This document shows positions 1 to 5,966 of a DNA stretch of 9,367 nt, one piece after another; within the stretch, counting starts at the first letter, position 1, and each line of letters starts with the position of its first letter. The position numbers and the translations under genes are program-made. The notes beneath the pieces are model-generated. The model did no database searches. It saw only the letters and a program-made list of their open reading frames with translations, and was not told the origin of the DNA. Source of the stretch: an uncultured Bacteriovorax sp. GTDB taxonomy: Bacteria > Bdellovibrionota > Bacteriovoracia > Bacteriovoracales > Bacteriovoracaceae. The stretch lies in assembly GCA_946481315.1 (NCBI GenBank), contig CAMLMH010000022.1, positions 1 through 9,367 of the forward strand. Reading direction: 5' to 3'.

Positions 1-1
1 T

Positions 2-64
2 TTTGCGATCCGCGAAGGTGGACGTACGATCGGTGCTGGTACTGTTGCTGAAATTTTAGATTAA
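2..64 (+). CDS. tuf: Elongation factor Tu, C-terminal end (partial)
   Basis: This is the 3' end of an EF-Tu gene. The 20 visible codons read FAIREGGRTIGAGTVAEILD and end in TAA. FAIREGGRT.GAG is the highly conserved last beta strand of EF-Tu domain 3; EF-Tu is the GTPase that brings aminoacyl-tRNA to the ribosomal A site. The rest of the gene lies upstream of the window. Its position directly before rpsJ on the same strand suggests that the str operon (rpsL-rpsG-fusA-tuf) adjoins the S10 operon here, although only the tuf end is visible. The segment is short, but the motif is distinctive. Confidence 0.93.
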   Translation, partial: FAIREGGRTIGAGTVAEILD

Positions 65-80
65 TTTGAGAAAAACGTTT

Positions 81-103
81 GCGGTCGCTTGACAAAGGGC
101 CGC
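81..103 (+). promoter_or_regulatory. GC-rich hairpin in the tuf-rpsJ spacer
   Basis: An inverted repeat pairs GCGGTC (81-86) with GGCCGC (98-103), including one G-U pair. CTT (88-90) then pairs with AAG (95-97) around a GACA loop, leaving G87 bulged. This makes about nine base pairs in an otherwise A-rich spacer. No T-run follows on the + strand, so it does not look like an intrinsic terminator for tuf. It could be a leader RNA structure for the S10 operon, or it could simply be DNA around a promoter. The structure is read by eye and its function is inferred. Confidence 0.35.
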
Positions 104-117
104 ATACAAAATAAAAA
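89..117 (+). promoter_or_regulatory. Candidate sigma-70-type promoter before rpsJ
   Basis: A perfect -35 hexamer TTGACA (89-94) is followed, after 17 nt, by TAAAAA (112-117), which matches four of six -10 positions but lacks the conserved final T. It lies in the 85-nt spacer between tuf and rpsJ, where an S10-operon promoter would be expected. It overlaps the hairpin at 81-103, so the two readings compete. The -10 is poor and the call is tentative. Confidence 0.3.
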
Positions 118-149
118 GTCAAAAACAAAAATAAGGACCGACGTATATT

Positions 150-458
150 ATGAAAGCTACAAGATTAAGAATCAAGCTACGTGCTTATGATCACAAGCTT
201 TTGGACACTTCAGTTAATGAAATCGTTCAAACTGCTAAAGAAACTGGCGCAAGAGTAGCGGGACCAATCCCTCTACCTACTGAAATCAATAAGTTCACTG
301 TTCTACGCTCTCCGCACATCGATAAAAAATCGAGAGAACAGTTTGAAATGAGAACTCACAAGCGTCTAGTAGATATTATTGAGCCTACTCAACAAACAAT
401 TGACCAGTTGATGAAATTAGATTTGTCTTCTGGGGTTGACGTAGAGATCAAGTACTAG
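150..458 (+). CDS. rpsJ: 30S ribosomal protein S10 (NusE)
   Basis: S10 is a 30S head protein that is also the NusE transcription antitermination factor, partnering NusB and NusG. The 102-residue product has the standard length. It shows the family's core: GPIPLPT at 39-44, the long loop with [18 protein letters not shown] (49-66), and RTHKRLVDI at 68-76, followed by EPTQQT and the terminal DVEI. The ATG is preceded by AAGGA (133-137) at a rather long spacing of about 12 nt. It is the first gene of the S10 operon, 85 nt after tuf, and it ends with tandem stops TAG TAA. An 82-nt spacer separates it from rplC, the longest gap in the cluster apart from its own leader. Confidence 0.98.
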   Translation: MKATRLRIKLRAYDHKLLDTSVNEIVQTAKETGARVAGPIPLPTEINKFTVLRSPHIDKKSREQFEMRTHKRLVDIIEPTQQTIDQLMKLDLSSGVDVEIKY

Positions 459-497
459 TAAAACATACGAACTTTTCGAAACTAAATATTAATAACC

Positions 498-528
498 ATG
501 TATGCATCCCTTAGACTAGGGTGATGCT
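498..528 (+). promoter_or_regulatory. Hairpin with mini-ORF just upstream of the rplC SD
   Basis: GCAT (504-507) pairs with ATGC (524-527), and CCCT (508-511) with AGGG (518-521), around a six-base loop TAGACT. Two bases, TG, are bulged at 522-523. The stem ends four bases before the GGAGG SD of rplC. An eight-codon ORF (MYASLRLG then TGA, 498-524) covers the hairpin, and a second one (MHPLD, 502-519) lies inside it. Neither has an SD. The arrangement resembles a translational control element, but this is inferred from position and pairing only. Confidence 0.35.
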
Positions 529-540
529 GTGGAGGAAAAA

Positions 541-1194
541 ATGTCTGACGCAAAAATTGCTTTAGACGCTGTTTATGGCGTTAAAGCAGGAATGACTCGT
601 GTTTTTGATGAAAACGGAAACCACATTCCAGTTACAGTAATCAAAGTTATCCCTAACCTAATCACCCAAGTTAAAACCACTGAAAAAGATGGCTACAACG
701 CTTACCAAGTTGGATACGGCGAAAAGCGCGAATCCCTTCTCAATAAGCCAACAAAAGGGATCCTAGCTAAGGCTGGCGTATCTTCCAATGTTACAAACTT
801 CTCTGAAATTAAAGCTGATTCTGTAGACGCTGCAAATCTTGGTAAAGAAATTGATTATTCAATTTTCTCTGCTGGAACTTATGTTGATGTTACAGGTGAA
901 TCTAAAGGTAAAGGTTTCGCTGGGGTTATGAAAAGATATAACTTCCGCGGAGGTCCAGCTTCTCACGGTTCACACTTCCATAGAAGAGTTGGTTCTATCG
1001 GTAACAGAGCAACTCCAGGTCGCGTTTTCAAAAACAAGAAAATGCCAGGCCACATGGGGACAGATAATAAAACAGTACAAAACATTGTAGTTGTTGAAGT
1101 AAATCTAGACAAAGGCTACCTACTCCTTAAAGGGTCAGTGCCAGGAGCTAAAGAAGGATTTATTAAAATTACTAAAGCTCTTAAAAAATCATAA
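541..1194 (+). CDS. rplC: 50S ribosomal protein L3
   Basis: L3 is an early 23S rRNA-binding assembly protein whose central extension reaches towards the peptidyl-transferase centre. The 217-residue product carries the VKAGMTRVF start signature (14-22), DVTGESKGKGFAG (116-128) and the loop SIGNRATPGRVFKNKKMPG (152-170). I chose ATG at 541 because GGAGG (531-535) sits five bases upstream. The in-frame GTG at 529 would place that SD inside the gene. The N-terminus is about seven residues longer than in E. coli. At the position of E. coli Gln150, the residue methylated by PrmB, this protein has Ala157, so that modification cannot occur here. It is followed after 15 nt by rplD. Confidence 0.98.
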   Translation: MSDAKIALDAVYGVKAGMTRVFDENGNHIPVTVIKVIPNLITQVKTTEKDGYNAYQVGYGEKRESLLNKPTKGILAKAGVSSNVTNFSEIKADSVDAANLGKEIDYSIFSAGTYVDVTGESKGKGFAGVMKRYNFRGGPASHGSHFHRRVGSIGNRATPGRVFKNKKMPGHMGTDNKTVQNIVVVEVNLDKGYLLLKGSVPGAKEGFIKITKALKKS

Positions 1195-1209
1195 GGGTAG
1201 AGGTCTAAA

Positions 1210-1827
1210 ATGACAGAATTAAACGTATTAAATAGTAAGTTTGAATCAAAAGAAAAAATAAAAGTAAATCTTGAGTTCGCTCCAGATGCTATTAACGTTC
1301 CAGTGGTTCACCAGGTTGTTAAAGCTACTCTTGCTTCAAGAAGACAAGGAAATGCTTGCACCAAAGGTAAATCAGAAGTTAGTGGTGGTGGTAAGAAGCC
1401 ATTCAAGCAAAAAGGGACAGGTAATGCTCGTCAAGGGTCTAACCGCTCTCCTCTAATGCCAGGTGGTGGTACAGTTTTCGGTCCAAAACCAAGATCTTAC
1501 GAGCAAAAAGTTAACAAGAAAGTTGTTCTCAATGCTCTTAAATCAGTTCTTGTAGATAAGCATCTAGCAGGTAAATTAACAATTGTTGATACACTTGCTT
1601 CAAATGGTAAAACAAAAGAAATGTACGCTCTTCTAGAGTCAAAAAATCTTTTGAATGCTCTTATCGTTACTAACGATTCAGCAAGCCTTGCTATCAGAGC
1701 TGCAAGAAACATCAGAACTGCTAAGGCTCTAGGTGTGGACAACATGAGTGTTTACGAAGCTGTTAAATATGAAAATTTAATTATGGAAAAGCAAGCCTTT
1801 GAAAAACTTGCTAACAAATTGGTGTAA
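1210..1827 (+). CDS. rplD: 50S ribosomal protein L4
   Basis: L4 binds 23S rRNA, and its long loop lines the constriction of the peptide exit tunnel. In E. coli it is also the autogenous regulator of the S10 operon. The 205-residue product shows VVHQVVKATLASRRQG at 32-47, the loop KKPFKQKGTGNARQGS (62-77), SPLMPGGGTVFGPKPR (80-95) and a C-terminal globular part. The Lys equivalent to E. coli K63, a site of macrolide resistance mutations, is kept as Lys68. Two usually fixed positions differ: Asn72 where GTGRAR has Arg, and Met83 where most L4s have Trp. AGAGG (1199-1203) lies six bases before the ATG. Only two bases separate its stop from rplW. Confidence 0.98.
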   Translation: MTELNVLNSKFESKEKIKVNLEFAPDAINVPVVHQVVKATLASRRQGNACTKGKSEVSGGGKKPFKQKGTGNARQGSNRSPLMPGGGTVFGPKPRSYEQKVNKKVVLNALKSVLVDKHLAGKLTIVDTLASNGKTKEMYALLESKNLLNALIVTNDSASLAIRAARNIRTAKALGVDNMSVYEAVKYENLIMEKQAFEKLANKLV

Positions 1828-1829
1828 TC

Positions 1830-2120
1830 ATGGCTGCAATTAACGATGTATTAGTAAAACCTCTTATTTCTGAAAAAATCGCAATCGCAACTGAAGCAAA
1901 TAATCGCTACGGTTTCGTTGTGAATCTTAAAGCAAATAAGAATCAAATCAAAAACGCAATTGAGTCTTTTTACGATGTGAAAGTTGTCAGTGTAAAAACG
2001 GCAGTTATCCCAGGTAAAGTAAAAAGAACTGCCAAGGGAAGCAAGAAAACTTCTTCTTATAAAAAGGCACTTGTGCAACTAGCACAAGGACAAAAAATTG
2101 AGTTTTTCAAAGGAATCTAG
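1830..2120 (+). CDS. rplW: 50S ribosomal protein L23
   Basis: L23 sits at the mouth of the exit tunnel and is the main docking site for trigger factor and SRP. The product is 96 residues, a normal length. The N-terminal VLVKPLISEK (7-16) is the family start motif; Glu15 corresponds to E. coli Glu18, the trigger-factor contact. The RNA-binding segment PGKVKRTAKGSKKTSSYKKA and the closing GQKIEFF are also present. The ATG lies two bases after the rplD stop and has no proper SD, only GGTG (1821-1824) inside the end of rplD. Translation therefore probably depends on ribosomes finishing rplD. Confidence 0.97.
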   Translation: MAAINDVLVKPLISEKIAIATEANNRYGFVVNLKANKNQIKNAIESFYDVKVVSVKTAVIPGKVKRTAKGSKKTSSYKKALVQLAQGQKIEFFKGI

Positions 2121-2145
2121 TTTTAAAGATTTTTAAGGAATAATT

Positions 2146-2970
2146 ATGGGAATTACAAAATTTAAACCAGTCACCCCGACACTTAGAAAAAAGCAGGTAA
2201 TGAACAGTAAAGACCTTACAAAAGGTGTTGAAGTTCCAGCTAACCTACTTTCTGTAAAAAAATCAAAAGCTGGTAGAAACAATGCTGGCCGTATTACAAC
2301 TCGTCACCAAGGTGGCGGTGTAAAGCAAAAATACAGAGTCATCGACTTCAAGAGAAATAAAGTTGATGTTCCAGCAACAGTTAAAGCCATTTGTTACGAT
2401 CCAAACAGAACATGTAACATTGCCTTAATCGTTTATGCTGATGGTGCAACCAACTTCATCCTTGCTCCATTGGGACTGAATGTTGGCGATACAATTATTT
2501 CATCTGCTGAGGCGGATATCAAAGTTGGAAACGCTAAGCTTCTAAGTGATATTCCAATCGGTACACTTGTTCACAACGTTGAACTTAACCCAGGTGCAGG
2601 TGGGCAAATTGCTCGTTCAGCTGGTTCTTATGTTCAAGTAATGGCGAAAGAAGGCGAAATCGTTCTTCTGAGAATGCCGTCAGGTGAATTAAGAAGAGTA
2701 AAAAGCAACTGTCGCGCAACAATCGGACAAGTTGGTAACCTTGATCATGAAAAAGTAAATCGCGGTAAAGCAGGTATTACAAGAAAGCTTGGTATCAGAC
2801 CTACTGTTCGCGGTGTTTCTATGAACCCAGTTGATCACCCATTGGGTGGTGGTGAAGGTAGAACATCTGGTGGACGTCACCCAGTGACTCCATGGGGTAT
2901 TCCTACTCGTGGTTACAAAACCCGTAAGAATAAGAGAACTGATAAAAATATCGTGAAAAGAAGAAAATAA
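2146..2970 (+). CDS. rplB: 50S ribosomal protein L2
   Basis: L2 is a primary 23S rRNA binder needed for subunit association and peptidyl-transferase function. The 274-residue product has the usual length. It has the N-terminal RNA-binding part with [17 protein letters not shown] (42-58), an OB/SH3-like core, and the basic C-terminal tail with [18 protein letters not shown] (226-243) and [20 protein letters not shown]. Asp230 and His231 match the functionally important Asp228/His229 of E. coli. Leu233 replaces the His commonly found two residues later (E. coli His231). AAGGA (2135-2139) is six bases before the ATG. The spacer from rplW is 25 nt. Confidence 0.99.
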   Translation: MGITKFKPVTPTLRKKQVMNSKDLTKGVEVPANLLSVKKSKAGRNNAGRITTRHQGGGVKQKYRVIDFKRNKVDVPATVKAICYDPNRTCNIALIVYADGATNFILAPLGLNVGDTIISSAEADIKVGNAKLLSDIPIGTLVHNVELNPGAGGQIARSAGSYVQVMAKEGEIVLLRMPSGELRRVKSNCRATIGQVGNLDHEKVNRGKAGITRKLGIRPTVRGVSMNPVDHPLGGGEGRTSGGRHPVTPWGIPTRGYKTRKNKRTDKNIVKRRK

Positions 2971-3006
2971 GAAAAGAAAGTAGTTAAGAAATAATTGGGA
3001 GTTAAT

Positions 3007-3291
3007 ATGGCTCGTTCGTTAAAGAAAGGACCTTTTGTAGATACACACTTGCTAAAGAAAGTAGCAGCTATTGCTAACGATTCAAATAAAGCAAGCAAGG
3101 TTATCAAGACTTGGTCACGTCGTTCAACTGTAGTACCTGAATTTATCGGGATCACGTTTGCAGTTCATAACGGGAAAAAATTTGTTCCTGTTTATGTAAC
3201 TGACAACATGATTGGCCACAAGCTAGGTGAATTTTCTATCACTAGAACTTTCCACGGCCATGGTGCTGATAAAAAAGTAGCTAAGAAATAA
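3007..3291 (+). CDS. rpsS: 30S ribosomal protein S19
   Basis: S19 is a 30S head protein near the A site that contacts the 50S bridge and pairs with S13. The 94-residue product begins with the invariant [12 protein letters not shown]. It continues with [16 protein letters not shown], the glycine/His-containing core [23 protein letters not shown], and ends with [11 protein letters not shown] at 3007 is preferred over the in-frame TTG at 2995, because the family signature begins at this Met and GGGAG (2997-3001) is correctly placed before it. The 36-nt gap from rplB is purine-rich apart from this SD. Confidence 0.98.
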   Translation: MARSLKKGPFVDTHLLKKVAAIANDSNKASKVIKTWSRRSTVVPEFIGITFAVHNGKKFVPVYVTDNMIGHKLGEFSITRTFHGHGADKKVAKK

Positions 3292-3310
3292 TTAATTTGG
3301 AGAGGGGCTT

Positions 3311-3646
3311 ATGTCCGTTAAAGTAAAATTAAACAATGTTGGAATCGCACCAAGAAAAATCAGACAAGTTTGCGACCTGGTAAGAAATAAGAAAGCTTCT
3401 GAAGCTATCAAAATCCTAAGATTTTGTGAGAAGAAAGAAATTGCGATCGCTCTTACTAAGCTAATCAATAGCGGTCTAGCTATCGCTAACGAAGCAAATA
3501 AGTACGATCTTGATAATCTAGTCGTTGGAACTATCTTCACAGATGAAGGGCCAATGCTTAAGAGAATCATGCCAAGAGCTCAAGGTCGCGCATATAAAAT
3601 CAGAAAAAGAACAAGTCACGTTACAGTGGTTTTAAAAGAAGCATAG
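3311..3646 (+). CDS. rplV: 50S ribosomal protein L22
   Basis: L22 is a 50S protein whose extended beta-hairpin lines the exit tunnel opposite L4 and takes part in macrolide response and translational stalling. The 111-residue product shows APRKIRQVCDLVRNKKASEA at 13-32, the helix IALTKLINSGLAIANEAN, and the hairpin from about 79 to 98 with MLKRIMPRAQGRAYKIRKR. It finishes with TSHVTVVL, the family's last strand. The SD is strong and extended (GGAGAGGGG, 3299-3307). The rplV stop TAG overlaps the AGGA used by rpsC, which suggests coupling. Confidence 0.98.
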   Translation: MSVKVKLNNVGIAPRKIRQVCDLVRNKKASEAIKILRFCEKKEIAIALTKLINSGLAIANEANKYDLDNLVVGTIFTDEGPMLKRIMPRAQGRAYKIRKRTSHVTVVLKEA

Positions 3647-3656
3647 GAAGGGATAA

Positions 3657-4283
3657 ATGGGACAAAAAGTACATCCTTACGGTTTTAGATTAGGTTATAT
3701 CAAAGGTTGGCACTCAAGCTGGTACGCCAAAGATAGATATGCTGAACTTCTTCACGAAGATCTAAAAATGAGAACTTATATTGAAAAGAACATGAAAGCC
3801 GCTGCTGTTGCCAGCATCGATATTTCACGTACATCTGATCAAGTTAAGGTTACCGTAAACACAGCTAAGCCTGGAATTGCTATCGGTAAAAAAGGTACTG
3901 GAATTGAAAAAATCCGTAACGACCTTAAAAAAATGACAACTGGAACTTTAATTTTCAACATCGCTGAAGTTAAAAGACCAGATGCAGACGCTAAGCTTAT
4001 CGCTGAAAATATCGCTTCTCAGCTTGAGAAACGTGTAGCCTTCAGAAGAGCAATGAAAAAAGTTATGCAATCAGCTTTCAGAGCTGGCGTAAAGGGGATC
4101 AAGGTTAGAACTTCAGGCCGTCTTGGTGGAGCCGAAATGGCAAGAACTGAAGGGTACGCTGAAAGAAAAGTCCCTCTTCATACTTTAAGAGCAGATATCG
4201 ACTACAACACAGCTGAAGCAATGACTACTTACGGAATCATTGGTGTAAAAGTTTGGGTTTATAAGGGCGAGATCTATAAATAG
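3657..4283 (+). CDS. rpsC: 30S ribosomal protein S3
   Basis: S3 lies at the mRNA entry channel and contributes the ribosomal helicase activity. The 208-residue product starts [13 protein letters not shown]. It has a KH domain with GKKG at 77-80, then the C-terminal domain with [32 protein letters not shown] and [10 protein letters not shown]. Arg130, Arg131 and Lys134 match the E. coli helicase residues Arg131, Arg132 and Lys135. The protein stops at YKGEIYK and lacks the charged C-terminal tail of about 25 residues present in E. coli. The SD is AGGA (3645-3648), part of AGGAAGGG and overlapping the rplV stop. The stop codon lies in the loop of an AT-rich inverted repeat. Confidence 0.98.
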   Translation: MGQKVHPYGFRLGYIKGWHSSWYAKDRYAELLHEDLKMRTYIEKNMKAAAVASIDISRTSDQVKVTVNTAKPGIAIGKKGTGIEKIRNDLKKMTTGTLIFNIAEVKRPDADAKLIAENIASQLEKRVAFRRAMKKVMQSAFRAGVKGIKVRTSGRLGGAEMARTEGYAERKVPLHTLRADIDYNTAEAMTTYGIIGVKVWVYKGEIYK

Positions 4284-4292
4284 TTTTTATAG
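4274..4292 (+). repeat. AT-rich inverted repeat across the rpsC stop
   Basis: CTATAAA (4274-4280) and TTTATAG (4286-4292) are perfect reverse complements around a five-base loop, TAGTT, that contains the rpsC stop codon. Only one of the seven pairs is G-C, so the RNA stem would be weak. AATTTT follows. It is too AT-rich to call a terminator, and transcription must continue into rplP for the cluster to work. Confidence 0.4.
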
Positions 4293-4313
4293 AATTTTAA
4301 ATAGAGGTTTCTC

Positions 4314-4733
4314 ATGTTAAGTCCTAAAAGAGTTAGATTTAGAAAACAACAAAAAGGAAGAATGACTGGTGCTGCTAACCGTGGAAATACACTAGTGTAT
4401 GGAGAATACGGACTACAGGCAACTGGTTGTGGTTACATTACAAACAGACAAATTGAAGCTGCTCGTATCGCGATTTCAAGAAAAATGAAACGCGGTGGAA
4501 ATATGTGGATTAAAATCTTCCCAGATAAATCCCTAACCAGAAAGCCAGCGGAAGTACGTATGGGTGGCGGTAAAGGATCACCGGAAACTTGGGTAGCAGT
4601 AATTAGACCAGGAAGAATCTTGTTTGAAGTAGGCGGATTAGAAGAAGGTGTTAGCTTAGATGCTTTAAAGCTAGCAATGTATAAATTGCCTATAAAAACT
4701 AAAATAGTTAAGAAAGAAGCCTTGTCGAATTAA
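4314..4733 (+). CDS. rplP: 50S ribosomal protein L16
   Basis: L16 is a late-assembling 50S protein that helps form the A site and the binding region of several antibiotics. The 139-residue product begins [19 protein letters not shown]. It carries [33 protein letters not shown], the loop [14 protein letters not shown] (78-91) and the closing LPIKTKIV. Arg82 corresponds to E. coli Arg81, the residue hydroxylated by the RoxA/YcfD oxygenase; whether that enzyme exists here cannot be seen. The SD is AGAGG (4303-4307), six bases from the ATG. A 50-nt spacer separates it from rpmC, the longest gap downstream of rplC. Confidence 0.98.
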   Translation: MLSPKRVRFRKQQKGRMTGAANRGNTLVYGEYGLQATGCGYITNRQIEAARIAISRKMKRGGNMWIKIFPDKSLTRKPAEVRMGGGKGSPETWVAVIRPGRILFEVGGLEEGVSLDALKLAMYKLPIKTKIVKKEALSN

Positions 4734-4783
4734 GAAAAAGATGCAATAAGGCGCAGACATAAATTTATTTTTGGACAACACAT

Positions 4784-4975
4784 ATGATCACATTAGATGA
4801 CGTAAAGAAACTAAATGAAAAAGAAGTAGTTAAAAAGCTTAATGAGCTTAAAAAAGAACTTCTTGGGCTTAAGATGCAAGCAGCTGTTTCTGGAAATGAG
4901 AAACCTCACAAAAAGCAACTTCTTAAGAAAGACATTGCTAGACTTTTGACTTTTAGCAAACAGCTAACCAAATAG
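4784..4975 (+). CDS. rpmC: 50S ribosomal protein L29
   Basis: L29 is a small two-helix 50S protein beside L23 at the tunnel exit. The 63-residue product is of normal size, lysine- and leucine-rich, with the helix [15 protein letters not shown] (20-34) and a second helix containing KKDIARLL. These match the family pattern ELxxLxxELxxLRxQ...RRDIAR, though with weaker identity than its neighbours: the common GQLENP segment reads GNEKPH. The SD is poor, only GGA (4773-4775) eight bases upstream, and the preceding spacer contains the palindrome ATAAATTTAT (4759-4768). Its stop TAG overlaps the AGGA used by rpsQ. Position between rplP and rpsQ supports the call. Confidence 0.95.
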   Translation: MITLDDVKKLNEKEVVKKLNELKKELLGLKMQAAVSGNEKPHKKQLLKKDIARLLTFSKQLTK

Positions 4976-4985
4976 GATATTGATA

Positions 4986-5237
4986 ATGAGCGAAGCAAAA
5001 AAGACATTTAAAAAGACACTAGACGGAACAGTTGTTAGCGATAAAAACGAAAAGACAATTGTTGTTAAAGTTACAAGAAGATTTAAAGATGGCGCTTACA
5101 GTAAATTCGTAAGTACGTCTAAAAAATACCACGTACATGATGAAGCTTCTAAAGCTAAAGTTGGAGACGCGGTAACGATCATCGAGTCACGTCCGTATTC
5201 AAAATTAAAGAAATGGGAATTGTTAAAAGTTAACTAA
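4986..5237 (+). CDS. rpsQ: 30S ribosomal protein S17
   Basis: S17 is a primary 16S rRNA-binding protein with an OB fold. The 83-residue product shows [18 protein letters not shown] (12-29), [25 protein letters not shown] and a final strand ELLKV. All match the family's GxVVSDKxxKTxxV, KxHVHDE and RPLSKxKxW motifs, with Tyr in place of the common Leu in RPLSK. I chose ATG at 4986 because AGGA (4974-4977), which overlaps the rpmC stop, is eight bases upstream. The in-frame TTG at 4980 is too close to that SD. Confidence 0.97.
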   Translation: MSEAKKTFKKTLDGTVVSDKNEKTIVVKVTRRFKDGAYSKFVSTSKKYHVHDEASKAKVGDAVTIIESRPYSKLKKWELLKVN

Positions 5238-5248
5238 GGGATAAAGTT

Positions 5249-5617
5249 ATGATCCAAATGCAAACTAATCTAGAGGTAGCAGATAACTCTGGAGCAAAAA
5301 TGGTTAGATGTTTCAAAGTTCTTGGGGGTTCTAAGAGAACTTCTGCAGGAGTTGGAGATATTGTCGTCGTTGCAGTTCAACAAGCTGTTACTGGCGGTAA
5401 AGTTAAAAAGGGTGATGTAAAGAAAGCAGTAATCGTAAGAACTGTTTACCCTGTAAGAAGAGAAGATGGATCATACATCCAATTCGACACAAACAGTGTT
5501 GTTATTATCAACAACGCTAATGAGCCAATCGGCACACGTATTTTTGGCCCAGTAGCTAGAGAGTTAAGAGCAAAGAACTTTACAAAGATCTGTTCTCTGG
5601 CTCCTGAAGTTCTTTAA
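5249..5617 (+). CDS. rplN: 50S ribosomal protein L14
   Basis: L14 is a highly conserved 50S protein at the subunit interface, forming bridges with 16S rRNA and contacting L19; it is also the docking site of the silencing factor RsfS. The 122-residue product has exactly the usual length. It reads [17 protein letters not shown] at the start, then [40 protein letters not shown], and [13 protein letters not shown] near the end. AAGGG (5236-5240) is eight bases before the ATG. In E. coli this gene opens the separate spc operon. Here it starts 11 nt after rpsQ with no room for a promoter. It ends in tandem stops TAA TAG. Confidence 0.99.
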   Translation: MIQMQTNLEVADNSGAKMVRCFKVLGGSKRTSAGVGDIVVVAVQQAVTGGKVKKGDVKKAVIVRTVYPVRREDGSYIQFDTNSVVIINNANEPIGTRIFGPVARELRAKNFTKICSLAPEVL

Positions 5618-5641
5618 TAGTTGTAGGTAGGGTTGTAGTTT

Positions 5642-5953
5642 ATGAAAAAGTTAAAAGTTAATGATGAAGTTGTTGTAACTACCGGTAGCAATGCAGGAAA
5701 GACTGGAAAGATCCTTTCTTTAAACAGAAAGACCAATAAAGTCGTAGTTGAAGGTGTAAACGAGGTTAAGCGCTCAGTTAAGCCTAATCAACAAAACCCA
5801 GAAGGTGGATTTGTTACAAAAAACCTTCCATTGCATGCAAGCAATGTATCTTTAGTTTCACCAAAAACTAAAAAGCCAACAAAAGTAAAATTCACTGTTG
5901 GCAAAGATAACAAAAAGCAAAGAATTTCTAAGAAGTGTGGCGCTGTAATTTAA
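5642..5953 (+). CDS. rplX: 50S ribosomal protein L24
   Basis: L24 is an assembly-initiator protein that binds the 5' end of 23S rRNA near the tunnel exit. The 103-residue product has an N-terminal KOW domain: MKKLKVNDEVVVTTGSNAGK, then GKILSLNRKTNKVVVEGVN up to about 40. It is followed by the family hallmark KPNQQNPEGG (47-56) and SNVSLVSPKTKKPTKV. The C-terminus ends RISKKCGAVI. The SD region is AGGTAGGG (5625-5632), nine bases upstream. The rplX stop is the first part of the repeated junction motif TAATTAGGAA, which also supplies the rplE SD. Confidence 0.98.
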   Translation: MKKLKVNDEVVVTTGSNAGKTGKILSLNRKTNKVVVEGVNEVKRSVKPNQQNPEGGFVTKNLPLHASNVSLVSPKTKKPTKVKFTVGKDNKKQRISKKCGAVI

Positions 5954-5960
5954 TTAGGAA
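5951..5960 (+). promoter_or_regulatory. Stop-plus-SD junction motif, rplX/rplE
   Basis: TAATTAGGAA joins the rplX stop (TAA) to the rplE SD (AGGAA), six bases before the rplE ATG. The same ten bases recur at 6701-6710 and 8675-8684, each time starting exactly with a stop codon. Together with the rpsN/rpsH copy it extends to 13 identical bases (TAATTAGGAAATT). Confidence 0.7.
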
Positions 5961-5966
5961 ATTTAT

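Noticed and set aside
529..540. GTG at 529 as the start of rplC
   Set aside because: It would place the strong GGAGG SD inside the gene. ATG at 541 lies five bases after that SD and gives a family-like N-terminus.
1271..1456. 61-codon + strand reading frame inside rplD
   Set aside because: It overlaps conserved L4 codons in another frame, has no SD and resembles no protein.
1497..1745. Minus-strand reading frame opposite rplD
   Set aside because: It is an open frame caused by codon bias in rplD, with no start context or recognisable product.
2913..3155. Minus-strand reading frame across rplB/rpsS
   Set aside because: It spans two real genes and their spacer in antisense, and its hydrophobic look comes from complementing lysine-rich codons.
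3292..3570. 92-codon minus-strand frame opposite rplV
   Set aside because: It is a shadow of rplV. It begins within conserved L22 coding sequence and has no SD or family match.
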